The notes beneath the pieces are model-generated. The model was not told the DNA's origin and made no database searches. It was given only the letters and a program-made list of their open reading frames with translations. Below, piece after piece: positions 32,996 through 41,227 of a stretch of 64,000 nucleotides of DNA. The DNA comes from Armatimonadota bacterium (lineage in GTDB: Bacteria > Sysuimicrobiota > Sysuimicrobiia > Sysuimicrobiales > Sysuimicrobiaceae), in NCBI GenBank assembly GCA_031432545.1, contig JAVKGX010000002.1, forward strand, positions 62,001-126,000, read 5' to 3'. The translations under genes were made by a program, and so were the position numbers. Each line of letters begins with the position of its first letter. Position 1 is the stretch's first letter.

Positions 32996-34123
32996 TCAGC
33001 GCCGCCCATCGGCGGCCGCGGGCAGGGTGAAGGTGAAGGTGCTCCCTCGGTTCGGCCCATCGCTGTGGGCCCATATCTGCCCCCCCGTGGGCCTCGACGA
33101 GGTGGCGGGCGATGGTCAGCCCGATGCCGCTACCGCCGCTGGCGCGAGCGCGGGAACGATCTACGCGATAGAAGCGGTCGAAGACATGGGGCAGGTGCTC
33201 GGCGGCGATGCCGGCGCCGTCGTCGCGTACGGCCACCGCTACGAACGTCCGGTCGCGGTATGCCCGCACCTCGACATGGCCGCCGGGCGGCGTGTGCTGC
33301 AGCGCGTTGCCGAGGACGTTCGTGAGGACCTGGCCGATGCGATCTGGATCTGCGCAGACCGGCGGCACATCGGGCGCGAGTTCGGCCCTCAACGCGACCT
33401 TCTTGTCTTCGAACTGGGGCCGCATCCGCGCAAGGGCTGCCTCCACGAGCTCGCCCACACCGACCGTTCGGGGTTGGACCGGGATCTGGCCGGCCTCGAC
33501 ACGGGACAACTCCTGCAAGTCGGCGACCAGCCGTTGTAGCCGGTTCGTCTCCCGCAGGATCCGATGGAACGTCTCGGGTTCCGGGGGCAGCGCGCCGTCG
33601 AGCAGACTCCTACGTACCCGGCCACGCTCGAAAGCGATGTGCGCAGTTCGTGCGCTACGTCGGCGATCAGGTCGCGCCGCATCCGTTCCACCTGTTGCAA
33701 AGAGCCGGCCATGCGATTGAACTGGGATGCCAGGCGTCCCAGCTCGTCGCCGGAGGTGACCGGGACGCGTTCGTCGTAGCGACCGCTGGCGATGCGCTCG
33801 CTGGCGCGGGTCATCGCCTGGATCGGCGCCACGATGCGCCGCGACAGGAAGCCCGCGACGGCGACAGCGACCGTAATTGCCGCAGCGGCCGCGACCGCGA
33901 CGGCTGCGTTCATGGGCCGCAGGAAGCTGCCGAGAAGATCTTCGGCCACCGCCGGGGCGCGCCCCATGTGCTGTCTCATCACCGCCAGGTGGTCCCCGAA
34001 CGTCACGGGTGCGACCGCCTGGGCCGTCATCCACAACACGACCGTGCCGACGCCGATGATCAGTAGGTGGGAGGCGAACAGTTTCCACGCGAGCCGAGAG
34101 CCGAGCGGCGCCATGCCTCTCAT
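32996..34123 (-). pseudogene. Sensor histidine kinase gene (HAMP, HisKA, HATPase) with two frameshifts
   Basis: ATG 34123 overlaps the response-regulator stop (ATGA). The first part encodes a membrane helix, an extracellular segment, a second helix, HAMP (SRRIVAPIQAMTRASERIA) and the H-box ADVAHELRTSLSSVAGY. A missing base near 33605-33608 then shifts the frame to LLDGALPPEPETFHRILRE, the N-box (RIGQVLTNVLGNALQHTPPG) and G-boxes (DDGAGIAAEHL, GGSGIGLTIARHLVEAHGG). A seventh base in the C-run 33080-33086 shifts it again to IWAHSDGPNRGSTFTFTLPA and a TGA at 32996. Corrected, it is a normal kinase of about 375 residues. It is probably the partner of the upstream OmpR-type regulator. Confidence 0.8.
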
Positions 34124-34715
34124 CGTGGTTCGTCGGCGAATCGGTACCCCACACCCCGAGTAGTTCGGCCCCACACGCGTTCGAGGAGTTGCTCCCGCGT
34201 CAGCACGTGCCCCGGGTAGGCGGCCAGCACCGTGAGCAGGTCGAACTCCAGGGCCGTGAGCGCGATCGGCTCCCCATCGCGCCGAACCTCGCGCCGCGCG
34301 GGATCGATGCGCAGGTGCTGGAAGACCATCGTCGGTGCCAGGCCCATCCCGCCACGTCCCCGGCGCAGGATCGCACGGATGCGGGCCGTCAGCTCGCGCG
34401 GACTGAAGGGCTTGGTCACGTAGTCGTCGGCTCCCATCGTCAGCCCGACCACCTTGTCGGTCTCCTCGGCGCGCGCGGTCAGCATCACGACGTACGCGCC
34501 GGACTCCCGGCGCACCTGGCGCAGGATTTCGATGCCGTCCAGCCCCGGCAGCATCACATCGAGGACCACGACGTCGGGCCGGAAGGTACGGACCTTGGCG
34601 AGGCCGGCGGACCGTCGGACGCCACCTCGACCTCGAACCCCTCGCGTCTCAGGTAGGAACCGACCAGCTCGAGGATGCTGTCCTCGTCGTCGACGACCAA
34701 CACTCTCGCCGCCAA
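34120..34715 (-). pseudogene. OmpR-family response regulator gene with one frameshift
   Basis: The N-terminus from TTG 34715 reads ARVLVVDDEDSILELVGSYL ... EVEVASDGPPA; the remainder, in another frame, continues LAKVRTFRPDVVVLDVMLPG (phospho-acceptor Asp), VVMLTARAEETDKVVGL, DDYVTKPFSPREL and a winged-helix output (ALEFDLLTVLAAYPGHVLTR, VWGRTTRGVGYRF). One base is missing near 34602-34604; GGCCCTCGCC instead of GGCCTCGCC would restore about 199 residues. Otherwise every key residue is present. It lies 18 nt after the aconitase gene and is coupled to the kinase. A recoding or sequencing explanation is as likely as real decay. Confidence 0.82.
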
Positions 34716-34733
34716 CGCCCCACCCCGCAGCGT

Positions 34734-37508
34734 TCAGACGGGCTCGAGCAGCCGGCGCAGCATCATCGGCAGCACGCCGCCGTGCCGGTAGTAGGAGAGT
34801 TCGGTCGCGGTGTCGATCCGCACGGTCGCCTGGAAGGTGACGCCGTCGCCGTCGGTCCGGTGGGCGCGGACCGTCACCGTACCACCCGGACGGAGGCCAT
34901 CGGCCAACCCGAGCACATCGTAGACCTCCTTCCCGGTGAGCCCCAGCGACTCGGCGCCGTCGCCGTCGCGGAACTGCAGGGGCAGCACGCCCATCCCGAC
35001 CAGGTTGCTGCGGTGGATGCGTTCGTAACTTTGGGCGAGTACCGCACGCACACCGAGCAGCGATACCCCCTTGGCTGCCCAATCTCGCGAGCTGCCCGCA
35101 CCGTACTCCTTGCCCGCCAGCACCAACAGCGGTACGCCCTCACTCCGGTAGCGCATGGCGGCATCGTAGATGGGCAACAGCTGCCCGCTGGGCAAGTGCA
35201 CTGTCCAGCCGCCCTCGCGCCCGCCCGCCAGCGCGTTGCGCAGCCGGATGTTGGCGAACGTTCCCCGCATCATGACCTGGTGATTGCCCCGTCGCGCACC
35301 GTAGCTGTTGAACTCCGCGGGGGATACCCCGTGCTCGATCAGGTAGCGGCCCGCGGGGCTGTCCGGCGGGATGCTGCCCGCAGGCGAGATGTGGTCGGTG
35401 GTGACGGAATCTCCAAGCACCGCCAAGACCCGGGCGCCCCGGATATCCTGCAGGGGTCCAGGCTGCGGGGGCAGGTCCTGGAAGAAGGGCGGTTCCTGTA
35501 CGTACGTGGAGTCGGGGTCCCACGCGTAGAGGTTGCCCTCCGGAACCGGTAGGGTCCGCCACGCCTCGTCGCCCGTGAACACATCCCGGTAACGCTCGCG
35601 GAAAAGTTCTGGGCTCACGTGGCGCCCCACCAGCTCCTGCACCTCGTGGGTGGTTGGCCAGATGTCCGGTAGGTACACGGGATTCCCGTTGGGGTCGTAC
35701 CCCACGGGGTCCCGGGTCAGGTCGACGTCCACAGTGCCCGCCAGGGCGAAGGTCACCACGAGGGGCGGGCTCGCTAGGTAGGCAGCCCGTACCAGCGGGT
35801 GGATCCGGCCCTCGAAGTTGCGGTTGCCGCTCAGTACTGCGGCGACGACCAGGTCATGCTCCTGGATGGCCTTCGCCACGGGCTCGGGCAGCGGCCCGCT
35901 GTTCCCGATGCAGGTGGTGCACCCGTAGCCCACCAGGTGGAAGCGCAGCGCCTCCAGGTAGGGCATCAGCCCCGCCTGCTTGAGGTACTCGGTTACCACC
36001 GCAGACCCCGGCGCCAGGCTCGTCTTCACCGCGGGACTCACCACCAAGCCTCGCTCGACCGCCTTCTTGGCCACCAGCCCCGCGGCCAGCATGACGGAGG
36101 GGTTGCTGGTGTTGGTGCAGCTGGTGATGGCCGCGATGACAACCGATCCGTGCCGCAGCTCCGCGTGCATCCCGTCCAGGCGGACATCCACGGTCTTGGG
36201 CCAGGAGGCGACGGCCGCGCCGCGGTCTCCGGCGGGCCGGCCTCCTTCAGACTCCAGACGGCCGGTGGCGACCCGGTTCGCGTCGGACGCGCCGATCCGA
36301 TCCCCCAACGCCGCGTAGAAGCTGCGTCCAACGTCTCGCAGGGGGACCCGGTCCTGGGGCCGCTGCGGACCTGCCACACTGGGCTCCAGGGTGCCGAGGT
36401 CCAGCTCCACCACCTGGTCGTACGCCGGCTGTGCGCTCGCTTCCCAGAACATCCCCTGCTCCTTGGCGTAGCGCTCCACCAGGGCCGCGTGATCTGGGTC
36501 CTGGCTTGTGAGGCGCAGATAGCCCAACGTCTCGTTGTCGATGGGGAACAGAGCGGCGGTGGCCCCGTACTCGGGTGCCATGTTGGCGATGGTGGCCCGG
36601 TCCGGCAGGGACAGATGGTACAGGCTGGGCCCGAAGAACTCCACGAACTTGTCCACCACGCCCACTCGGCGCAGGATCTGGGTGACCGTGAGCACCAGGT
36701 CCGTAGCCGTGACGCCCTCGGGAGGCGTGCCGTGGAGCCGGAGGCCCACCACCTCCGGAGCCGCCAGGTAGATCGGCTGGCCCAGCATCACCGCCTCCGC
36801 CTCGATGCCGCCCACGCCCCAGCCCAGCACGCCGAGCCCGTTGACCATGGTGGTGTGGGAATCCGTCCCCACGAGACTGTCGGGGAACGCGACCTGCTCG
36901 CCGTCCTGGTCGCGCGTGGCCACCACCGAGGCCAGGTACTCCAGGTTCACCTGGTGGACGATCCCCGTACCCGGCGGCACCACCCGGAAGTTGCGGAACG
37001 CCTTCTGGGCCCACCGCAGCAGGGCATACCGCTCGCGGTTGCGCTCGTATTCCCGCTCCACGTTGAACCGGAAGGCCAGCGCCGACCCAAAGGCGTCCAC
37101 CTGTACCGAGTGGTCGATCACCAGGTCCACAGGCACCAGCGGGTTGATGCGTTTGGGGTCGCCGCCCAGGCGGGCGACCGCAGACCGCATGGCTGCCAGG
37201 TCCACCACCGCCGGGACACCGGTGAAGTCCTGCAGAAGCACCCGCGCAGGCAGAAACGGCACCTCCCGCCCCGCACGTGAACCCGGCTGCCAGGAGGCGA
37301 GCGCACGCACGTCGTCTTCGGTGAACGGACCGCTTCCCGCAAAGCGGAGCACGTTCTCCAGTAGGACCTTGACGGTATAGGGGATGCGGTCCAAAGACAG
37401 CGTCAGATCGTCCGCGAGCGCGCCCAACCGATAGTAGGCAACGGTCTGCGTCCCTGTGGACAGCGTTGAGCGGGCGTGGAAGGGGTCTCGGCGGCTCATC
37501 GGCAGCAT
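34734..37508 (-). CDS. acnA: Aconitate hydratase A
   Basis: The protein has 924 residues, a full-length AcnA/IRP-type enzyme that isomerises citrate and isocitrate with a [4Fe-4S] cluster. Cluster cysteines are visible in AAITSCTNTSNPSVM and in GYGCTTCIGNSGPLPEP; substrate and structural motifs include SLVGTDSHTTMVNGLGVLGW, LFPIDNETLGYL and GKEYGAGSSRDWAAKG. ATG 37508 or ATG 37499 can serve as the start. It lies 15 nt after the NarL-type regulator gene and before the frameshifted two-component genes on the same strand. TCA cycle function is secure. Confidence 0.95.
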   Translation of the reverse strand: MLPMSRRDPFHARSTLSTGTQTVAYYRLGALADDLTLSLDRIPYTVKVLLENVLRFAGSGPFTEDDVRALASWQPGSRAGREVPFLPARVLLQDFTGVPAVVDLAAMRSAVARLGGDPKRINPLVPVDLVIDHSVQVDAFGSALAFRFNVEREYERNRERYALLRWAQKAFRNFRVVPPGTGIVHQVNLEYLASVVATRDQDGEQVAFPDSLVGTDSHTTMVNGLGVLGWGVGGIEAEAVMLGQPIYLAAPEVVGLRLHGTPPEGVTATDLVLTVTQILRRVGVVDKFVEFFGPSLYHLSLPDRATIANMAPEYGATAALFPIDNETLGYLRLTSQDPDHAALVERYAKEQGMFWEASAQPAYDQVVELDLGTLEPSVAGPQRPQDRVPLRDVGRSFYAALGDRIGASDANRVATGRLESEGGRPAGDRGAAVASWPKTVDVRLDGMHAELRHGSVVIAAITSCTNTSNPSVMLAAGLVAKKAVERGLVVSPAVKTSLAPGSAVVTEYLKQAGLMPYLEALRFHLVGYGCTTCIGNSGPLPEPVAKAIQEHDLVVAAVLSGNRNFEGRIHPLVRAAYLASPPLVVTFALAGTVDVDLTRDPVGYDPNGNPVYLPDIWPTTHEVQELVGRHVSPELFRERYRDVFTGDEAWRTLPVPEGNLYAWDPDSTYVQEPPFFQDLPPQPGPLQDIRGARVLAVLGDSVTTDHISPAGSIPPDSPAGRYLIEHGVSPAEFNSYGARRGNHQVMMRGTFANIRLRNALAGGREGGWTVHLPSGQLLPIYDAAMRYRSEGVPLLVLAGKEYGAGSSRDWAAKGVSLLGVRAVLAQSYERIHRSNLVGMGVLPLQFRDGDGAESLGLTGKEVYDVLGLADGLRPGGTVTVRAHRTDGDGVTFQATVRIDTATELSYYRHGGVLPMMLRRLLEPV

Positions 37509-37524
37509 CGGTTCCGTGTTGTGC

Positions 37525-38178
37525 TCATGCCTCGATCAGACCCTTGCGGATCGCGTACCGTACCAGCTCGGTACGGTCGTGCAGGTTGAGCTTCTCCATG
37601 ATGTGCGCACGGTGGGTCTGCACGGTCTTGATACTTATGTACAGCCGCTTGGCGATCTCCTGATTCGTCAGGCCCTCGGCGATCAGCGTGAGCACCTCGC
37701 GCTCGCGCGGCGTGAGACCGTCCAGCGACGCCGGCTCTTCCTTCGCTGCCGCACGGTCCAGGAAGTCCTGCACGACGAGGCGCGCCACCGACGGGTACAA
37801 GAATGCTTCCCCGCGGTGCGCGGCACGGACGGCGGAGACGAGGTCTTCGGCCGCGGCTCGCTTGAGCACGTAGCCGGCCCCACCCGCGCGCAGCATCCGG
37901 AAGACGTAGCTCGGCTCCTCGTGCATCGTCAAGCCAAGCACCTGCACCGACGGCAGCTCCTGCCGGATCTTCTCCGTCGCCTCGATCCCGGTCATGTCCG
38001 GCATGCTGATGTCCATCACCACGACGTCGGGCCGCAGCTGCCGCGCGAGTTCCAGCGCCTCGCGGCCGGTGGCGGCCTCGCCGACGACCTCGAAGTCCCG
38101 CTGGCCGGACAGGATCATCCGAACCCCCTCCCGCACGATGCTGTGGTCGTCGGCGATGAGAATGCGGATCTTGTTCAT
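37525..38178 (-). CDS. NarL/FixJ-family response regulator
   Basis: The protein has 217 residues. The receiver has IRILIADDHSIVREGVRMIL, the phospho-acceptor Asp in DVVVMDISMPDMTG, Thr in LGLTMHEE and Lys in GYVLKRA. The LuxR HTH is LTPREREVLTLIAEGLTNQE through KTVQTHRAHIMEKLNL. It follows the soluble kinase gene by 64 nt and is the third gene of the PucR-kinase-regulator operon. Target genes are not visible, but the divergent importer operon is the obvious candidate. Confidence 0.93.
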   Translation of the reverse strand: MNKIRILIADDHSIVREGVRMILSGQRDFEVVGEAATGREALELARQLRPDVVVMDISMPDMTGIEATEKIRQELPSVQVLGLTMHEEPSYVFRMLRAGGAGYVLKRAAAEDLVSAVRAAHRGEAFLYPSVARLVVQDFLDRAAAKEEPASLDGLTPREREVLTLIAEGLTNQEIAKRLYISIKTVQTHRAHIMEKLNLHDRTELVRYAIRKGLIEA

Positions 38179-38242
38179 GACCGCCCCCGGCGCCGGGTTG
38201 CGGGCGCCGCGCCGGCGGTGGGGCGTCGTATCGTGCCCACCT

Positions 38243-39460
38243 TCACCCGCCGGACTCGTCGTGCAGCGGAATCCTCGCCAGCACCGTCGTGCCGACGCCG
38301 GGCACCGACAGCACCTGGAGCGTACCGCCTACCAGCTGCGCGCGCTCCCGCATCCCCGCCAGACCCAAGGTCGCCCGGGGTTCCGGGTCTGTGCTGTCGA
38401 ACCCGGTCCCGTCGTCTCGGACCATCACGAGCAGGAACCCGCCGCGGCGGTCCACGCGGATCTCCAGCTGTCGTGCCTGCGCGTGCCGCAACGCGTTCGT
38501 CACGGCCTCCTGCACGATGCGAAATACGACCGTCTCGACCTCCTGCGGAAGGCGCTGCCCAATGTCACCGATGTGGACGTCGGCTCGCAGACCGGCCGCA
38601 TGCACGTAAGTGTCCGCATACCAGCGGAGTGCGGGTCCCAGACCGAGGTCGTCGAGGATCGAAGGCCGCAGTTCGTACACGAGCTTGCGCAACTCGTCCA
38701 GTCCCTGCTGCGCCAGGTCGTGCAATTTCCGCAGCGCCGGCGCCAGCGGCCCGTCCTCGGACTCCGCGCGTCGGGTGAGTTGCGCGAGCTGGATGATCAG
38801 CGCCGTCATCATCTGTCCGGCGTGGTCGTGCAGGTCCCGGGCGATGCGCCGCCGTTCCTCTTCCTGCGCGACGAGCAACCTCTGCAGCAGCTGACGCCGC
38901 GTATGCTCCTGCTCGCGCACCTGGTCGAACAGACGGGCGCGCTGGACGGCGACAGCGATCTCGTGCCCCAACGCCTCCAGCAGGTCGAGTTCCTCCGCGG
39001 CGAACGACCTGCCCGGGGGCAGCAGCAGATTCAGGATCCCGACGGTTTCGTCCTGCGCGATCAGCGGAACCGAGGCGTGGCGGTGCCGCTCGGGCGACTG
39101 GGGCAGGGCCTGCTCCAGCCGCGCGCAGTCAATGAAGTTCACGGGCTCGGCGAGCCGCCCCTCCCGCAGCATCGAGATGCACCGGCAGTCCCCGGCCATC
39201 CGCCGCTTGCCGGAGACCGACAGCGCCGGAGGTAGGTTCACGTCTGCAGCCATACGGAACTCCCCAGGCTCCGGGCCGTGCAGGAAGATCCAGCCGGCGT
39301 CGACGTCCATTAGTTCGACGATGCGGTGCAGGGCTCCATCGAGTGCCTCCCGCAGTGTGTACGATCGGTTGAGCACCTCAGCGATGCCGCGGAAGATCGC
39401 GGTCTGCCGGGCGACGTGGCGCGGGGCATCCGTTGGTTGGGCTTCCATCATGCCTATCAT
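38243..39460 (-). CDS. Soluble GAF-domain sensor histidine kinase (NarX/LiaS class)
   Basis: The protein has 405 residues with no membrane helix. The GAF domain (about 25-180) contains a Cys-x-Cys and a further Cys (GDCRCISML ... FIDCARLEQ) that could bind a metal, Fe-S cluster or haem. HisKA_3 carries the phospho-accepting His in ERRRIARDLHDHAGQ, and HATPase has QEAVTNALRHAQAR and DDGTGFDSTD, LGLAGMRERAQLVGG. It should phosphorylate the NarL-type regulator downstream. ATG 39460 overlaps the PucR stop by 4 nt. Being cytosolic, it senses an intracellular signal. Confidence 0.92.
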   Translation of the reverse strand: MIGMMEAQPTDAPRHVARQTAIFRGIAEVLNRSYTLREALDGALHRIVELMDVDAGWIFLHGPEPGEFRMAADVNLPPALSVSGKRRMAGDCRCISMLREGRLAEPVNFIDCARLEQALPQSPERHRHASVPLIAQDETVGILNLLLPPGRSFAAEELDLLEALGHEIAVAVQRARLFDQVREQEHTRRQLLQRLLVAQEEERRRIARDLHDHAGQMMTALIIQLAQLTRRAESEDGPLAPALRKLHDLAQQGLDELRKLVYELRPSILDDLGLGPALRWYADTYVHAAGLRADVHIGDIGQRLPQEVETVVFRIVQEAVTNALRHAQARQLEIRVDRRGGFLLVMVRDDGTGFDSTDPEPRATLGLAGMRERAQLVGGTLQVLSVPGVGTTVLARIPLHDESGG

Positions 39461-41106
39461 ACGGGCTCGCCGGCTCCGGGTGGCGAGTGTCGGGGACCGT
39501 GTTGCGCTCCCGTCGGTCGGCCGGACAGCTTCTCGATTTCGAGCGCCATCTGGAGGCGGAACCGGGTCTGGGGGTCGTCGAGACCTGCGCCCAGGATCTC
39601 CTCCATCCGCTCGACCCGGTGGCGCAGCGTGTTCCAGTGGACGTCCAGCCGCCGCGCCGCCGACCTCTGGTTGAACCCGCAGGTGATGAGGGCGACCGCA
39701 GTCTCGTACAGCGCCGCGCTGTGGTCGCGCAGGGCTCCCAGCGTGGCGCGGTACAGGCTTTCCATGGCCTCCCGGTCGGAGGCCGAGCCGAGGATCCGCA
39801 CCGTCTCGAAGTCCTCATACCACCAGACCCCGCTGCCGCGCACCGTACCCAGCGCGGCCTCCGCCTGCCGCAGGCTGAGCGGGATCCCGGTGTGACCCTG
39901 CTGGGGCCGTCCCACGACGAGCGCGACCGGCACCTCCGGTGCGGCGTCGCGCAGGTGGAGCCAGATGCCCTGGACCCGGCGGCGGAGTCTATCTTGCGGC
40001 AAGTCGGCGGAAATCAGACACTGCACCTGGTTCAGGGCGAAGGCCAAGAAGGCGGGCAGGCGAAAGGCTTCCAGGGCCGCCTGAAGCGCCTGGCCCAGCC
40101 GTGCGCGGTTCTGGAAGTCGTCGGTGGACGTGAGCGCGCGCGGTCGCACAGTCCCGTCCGCATCGACCGGAGCAGCGATGGCGACGGCGTACGTGCCCTC
40201 GGGGTCGAACCCCAACAGTTGCGCGCGCTCCCGCAACCCCGAGTCCCCAGTCAGCCTGCCCTGCAGGACCGCTTCGACGAAGGTGTTGCGCACGCGGGCC
40301 TCCGCGTCGGCTACGGCCTGCTGGCGCAGCAGGTGCAACCCCGCCACGACTGCGCCGTGTTCTCCCGCGCGCACGTCCAGTTCGTTCATCCCGCCCGGTG
40401 GGCCGACGACAATGAGATACCCGGACACCTCCCGCCCGGTGCGCACCGGAAAGAAGATGCCCTCGATTTGGTCCGTGCGGAAGCTCCCCTCGCGGTGCGC
40501 TGACGACCCAGACGCCGAGATCGCCCCGCGGGCGGCCCGCTCGATCGTCTCCCACTCTGCGGGGGTCGCGGTCAACGCGCGCAGCCGCCGGTCCGTGACG
40601 ACGACGCGCTTGCCGATCAGCTCCCCGAGCCGATCGGCGATGCTCTCCACGGCCTCGGCGTCGAGCGCGGCCGCGGTCAGCGTGCGGTGGATTCGCTCCG
40701 AACGCTCCAGCACCTCGAACTGCCGGCGGATGATCTCCCGGTTGATGGTCTCCACCAACTCGGCGAACGACGTCTCATGGTGCGCCTCGAGCACCGCCAG
40801 CCCGACTTCGCCTGCCGACGCAGCCTGGCGGATGGGGCTGGGAATGCTCGGGAAGAACGGCGGGTCCGCCCGGAACAGAATCGCGGAGGCGCCGGCGCGG
40901 TCCAGGTCTGCCAGGATCCTCCGCTGCTCGGCGGCGTCGGCCGGCCAACTGTATCCGGTCGTCAGCAGCAACTCCCCCCCGTGCGGCCAGGGCAGGACCT
41001 CGGGCCACGTGTGCACCCACCGGATGACCCGATCCAAGCCGTGGCGGGAGATCGGCTGCACGTCCCGCATGACATCCAAGCGCAACACCTCGTGCACCCG
41101 CAACAT
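39457..41106 (-). CDS. PucR-family transcriptional regulator
   Basis: About 549 residues from ATG 41106 (GTG 41109 is also possible). The N-terminal PucR-type sensory domain (about 5-120) has HTWPEVLPWPHGGELLLTTG; a central GAF/GGDEF-like region follows, and the C-terminal PucR HTH is at about 480-530 (AVALITCGFNQRSAARRLDVHWNTLRHRVERME). Family members control purine, amino acid and GABA catabolism and are activated by small ligands. The stop overlaps the start of the kinase gene, giving a PucR-kinase-NarL operon divergent from LIV system 2, with a palindrome in between. Confidence 0.9.
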   Translation of the reverse strand: MLRVHEVLRLDVMRDVQPISRHGLDRVIRWVHTWPEVLPWPHGGELLLTTGYSWPADAAEQRRILADLDRAGASAILFRADPPFFPSIPSPIRQAASAGEVGLAVLEAHHETSFAELVETINREIIRRQFEVLERSERIHRTLTAAALDAEAVESIADRLGELIGKRVVVTDRRLRALTATPAEWETIERAARGAISASGSSAHREGSFRTDQIEGIFFPVRTGREVSGYLIVVGPPGGMNELDVRAGEHGAVVAGLHLLRQQAVADAEARVRNTFVEAVLQGRLTGDSGLRERAQLLGFDPEGTYAVAIAAPVDADGTVRPRALTSTDDFQNRARLGQALQAALEAFRLPAFLAFALNQVQCLISADLPQDRLRRRVQGIWLHLRDAAPEVPVALVVGRPQQGHTGIPLSLRQAEAALGTVRGSGVWWYEDFETVRILGSASDREAMESLYRATLGALRDHSAALYETAVALITCGFNQRSAARRLDVHWNTLRHRVERMEEILGAGLDDPQTRFRLQMALEIEKLSGRPTGAQHGPRHSPPGAGEPV

Positions 41107-41121
41107 CACCTGTAGCCCCGA

Positions 41122-41145
41122 ATCATAGACGGTAAATACTATGAT
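41122..41145. promoter_or_regulatory. Palindrome ATCATAG-N10-CTATGAT in the divergent promoter
   Basis: Perfect 7-bp arms at 41122-41128 and 41139-41145 with a 10-bp spacer, in the only notably AT-rich stretch nearby. Both arms contain TATGAT on one strand, which resembles a -10 hexamer, so a regulator here would cover both divergent promoters. PucR is encoded next to it and is the natural candidate. CTTGT-GACA-ACAAG at 41170-41183 is a second, shorter inverted repeat between this site and the start at 41228. Confidence 0.55.
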
Positions 41146-41227
41146 AAACGCCCAAATCGATTCGGATCATCTTGTGACAACAAGCCCTTGATTTCGCCTC
41201 CGCGCACACCTGTAGCATGAGGCAACG

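Noticed and set aside
41107-41215. 9-bp direct repeat CACCTGTAG at 41107 and 41207, exactly 100 bp apart
   Set aside because: Single pair, overlaps the PucR start, and no related regulator site is known; may be chance.
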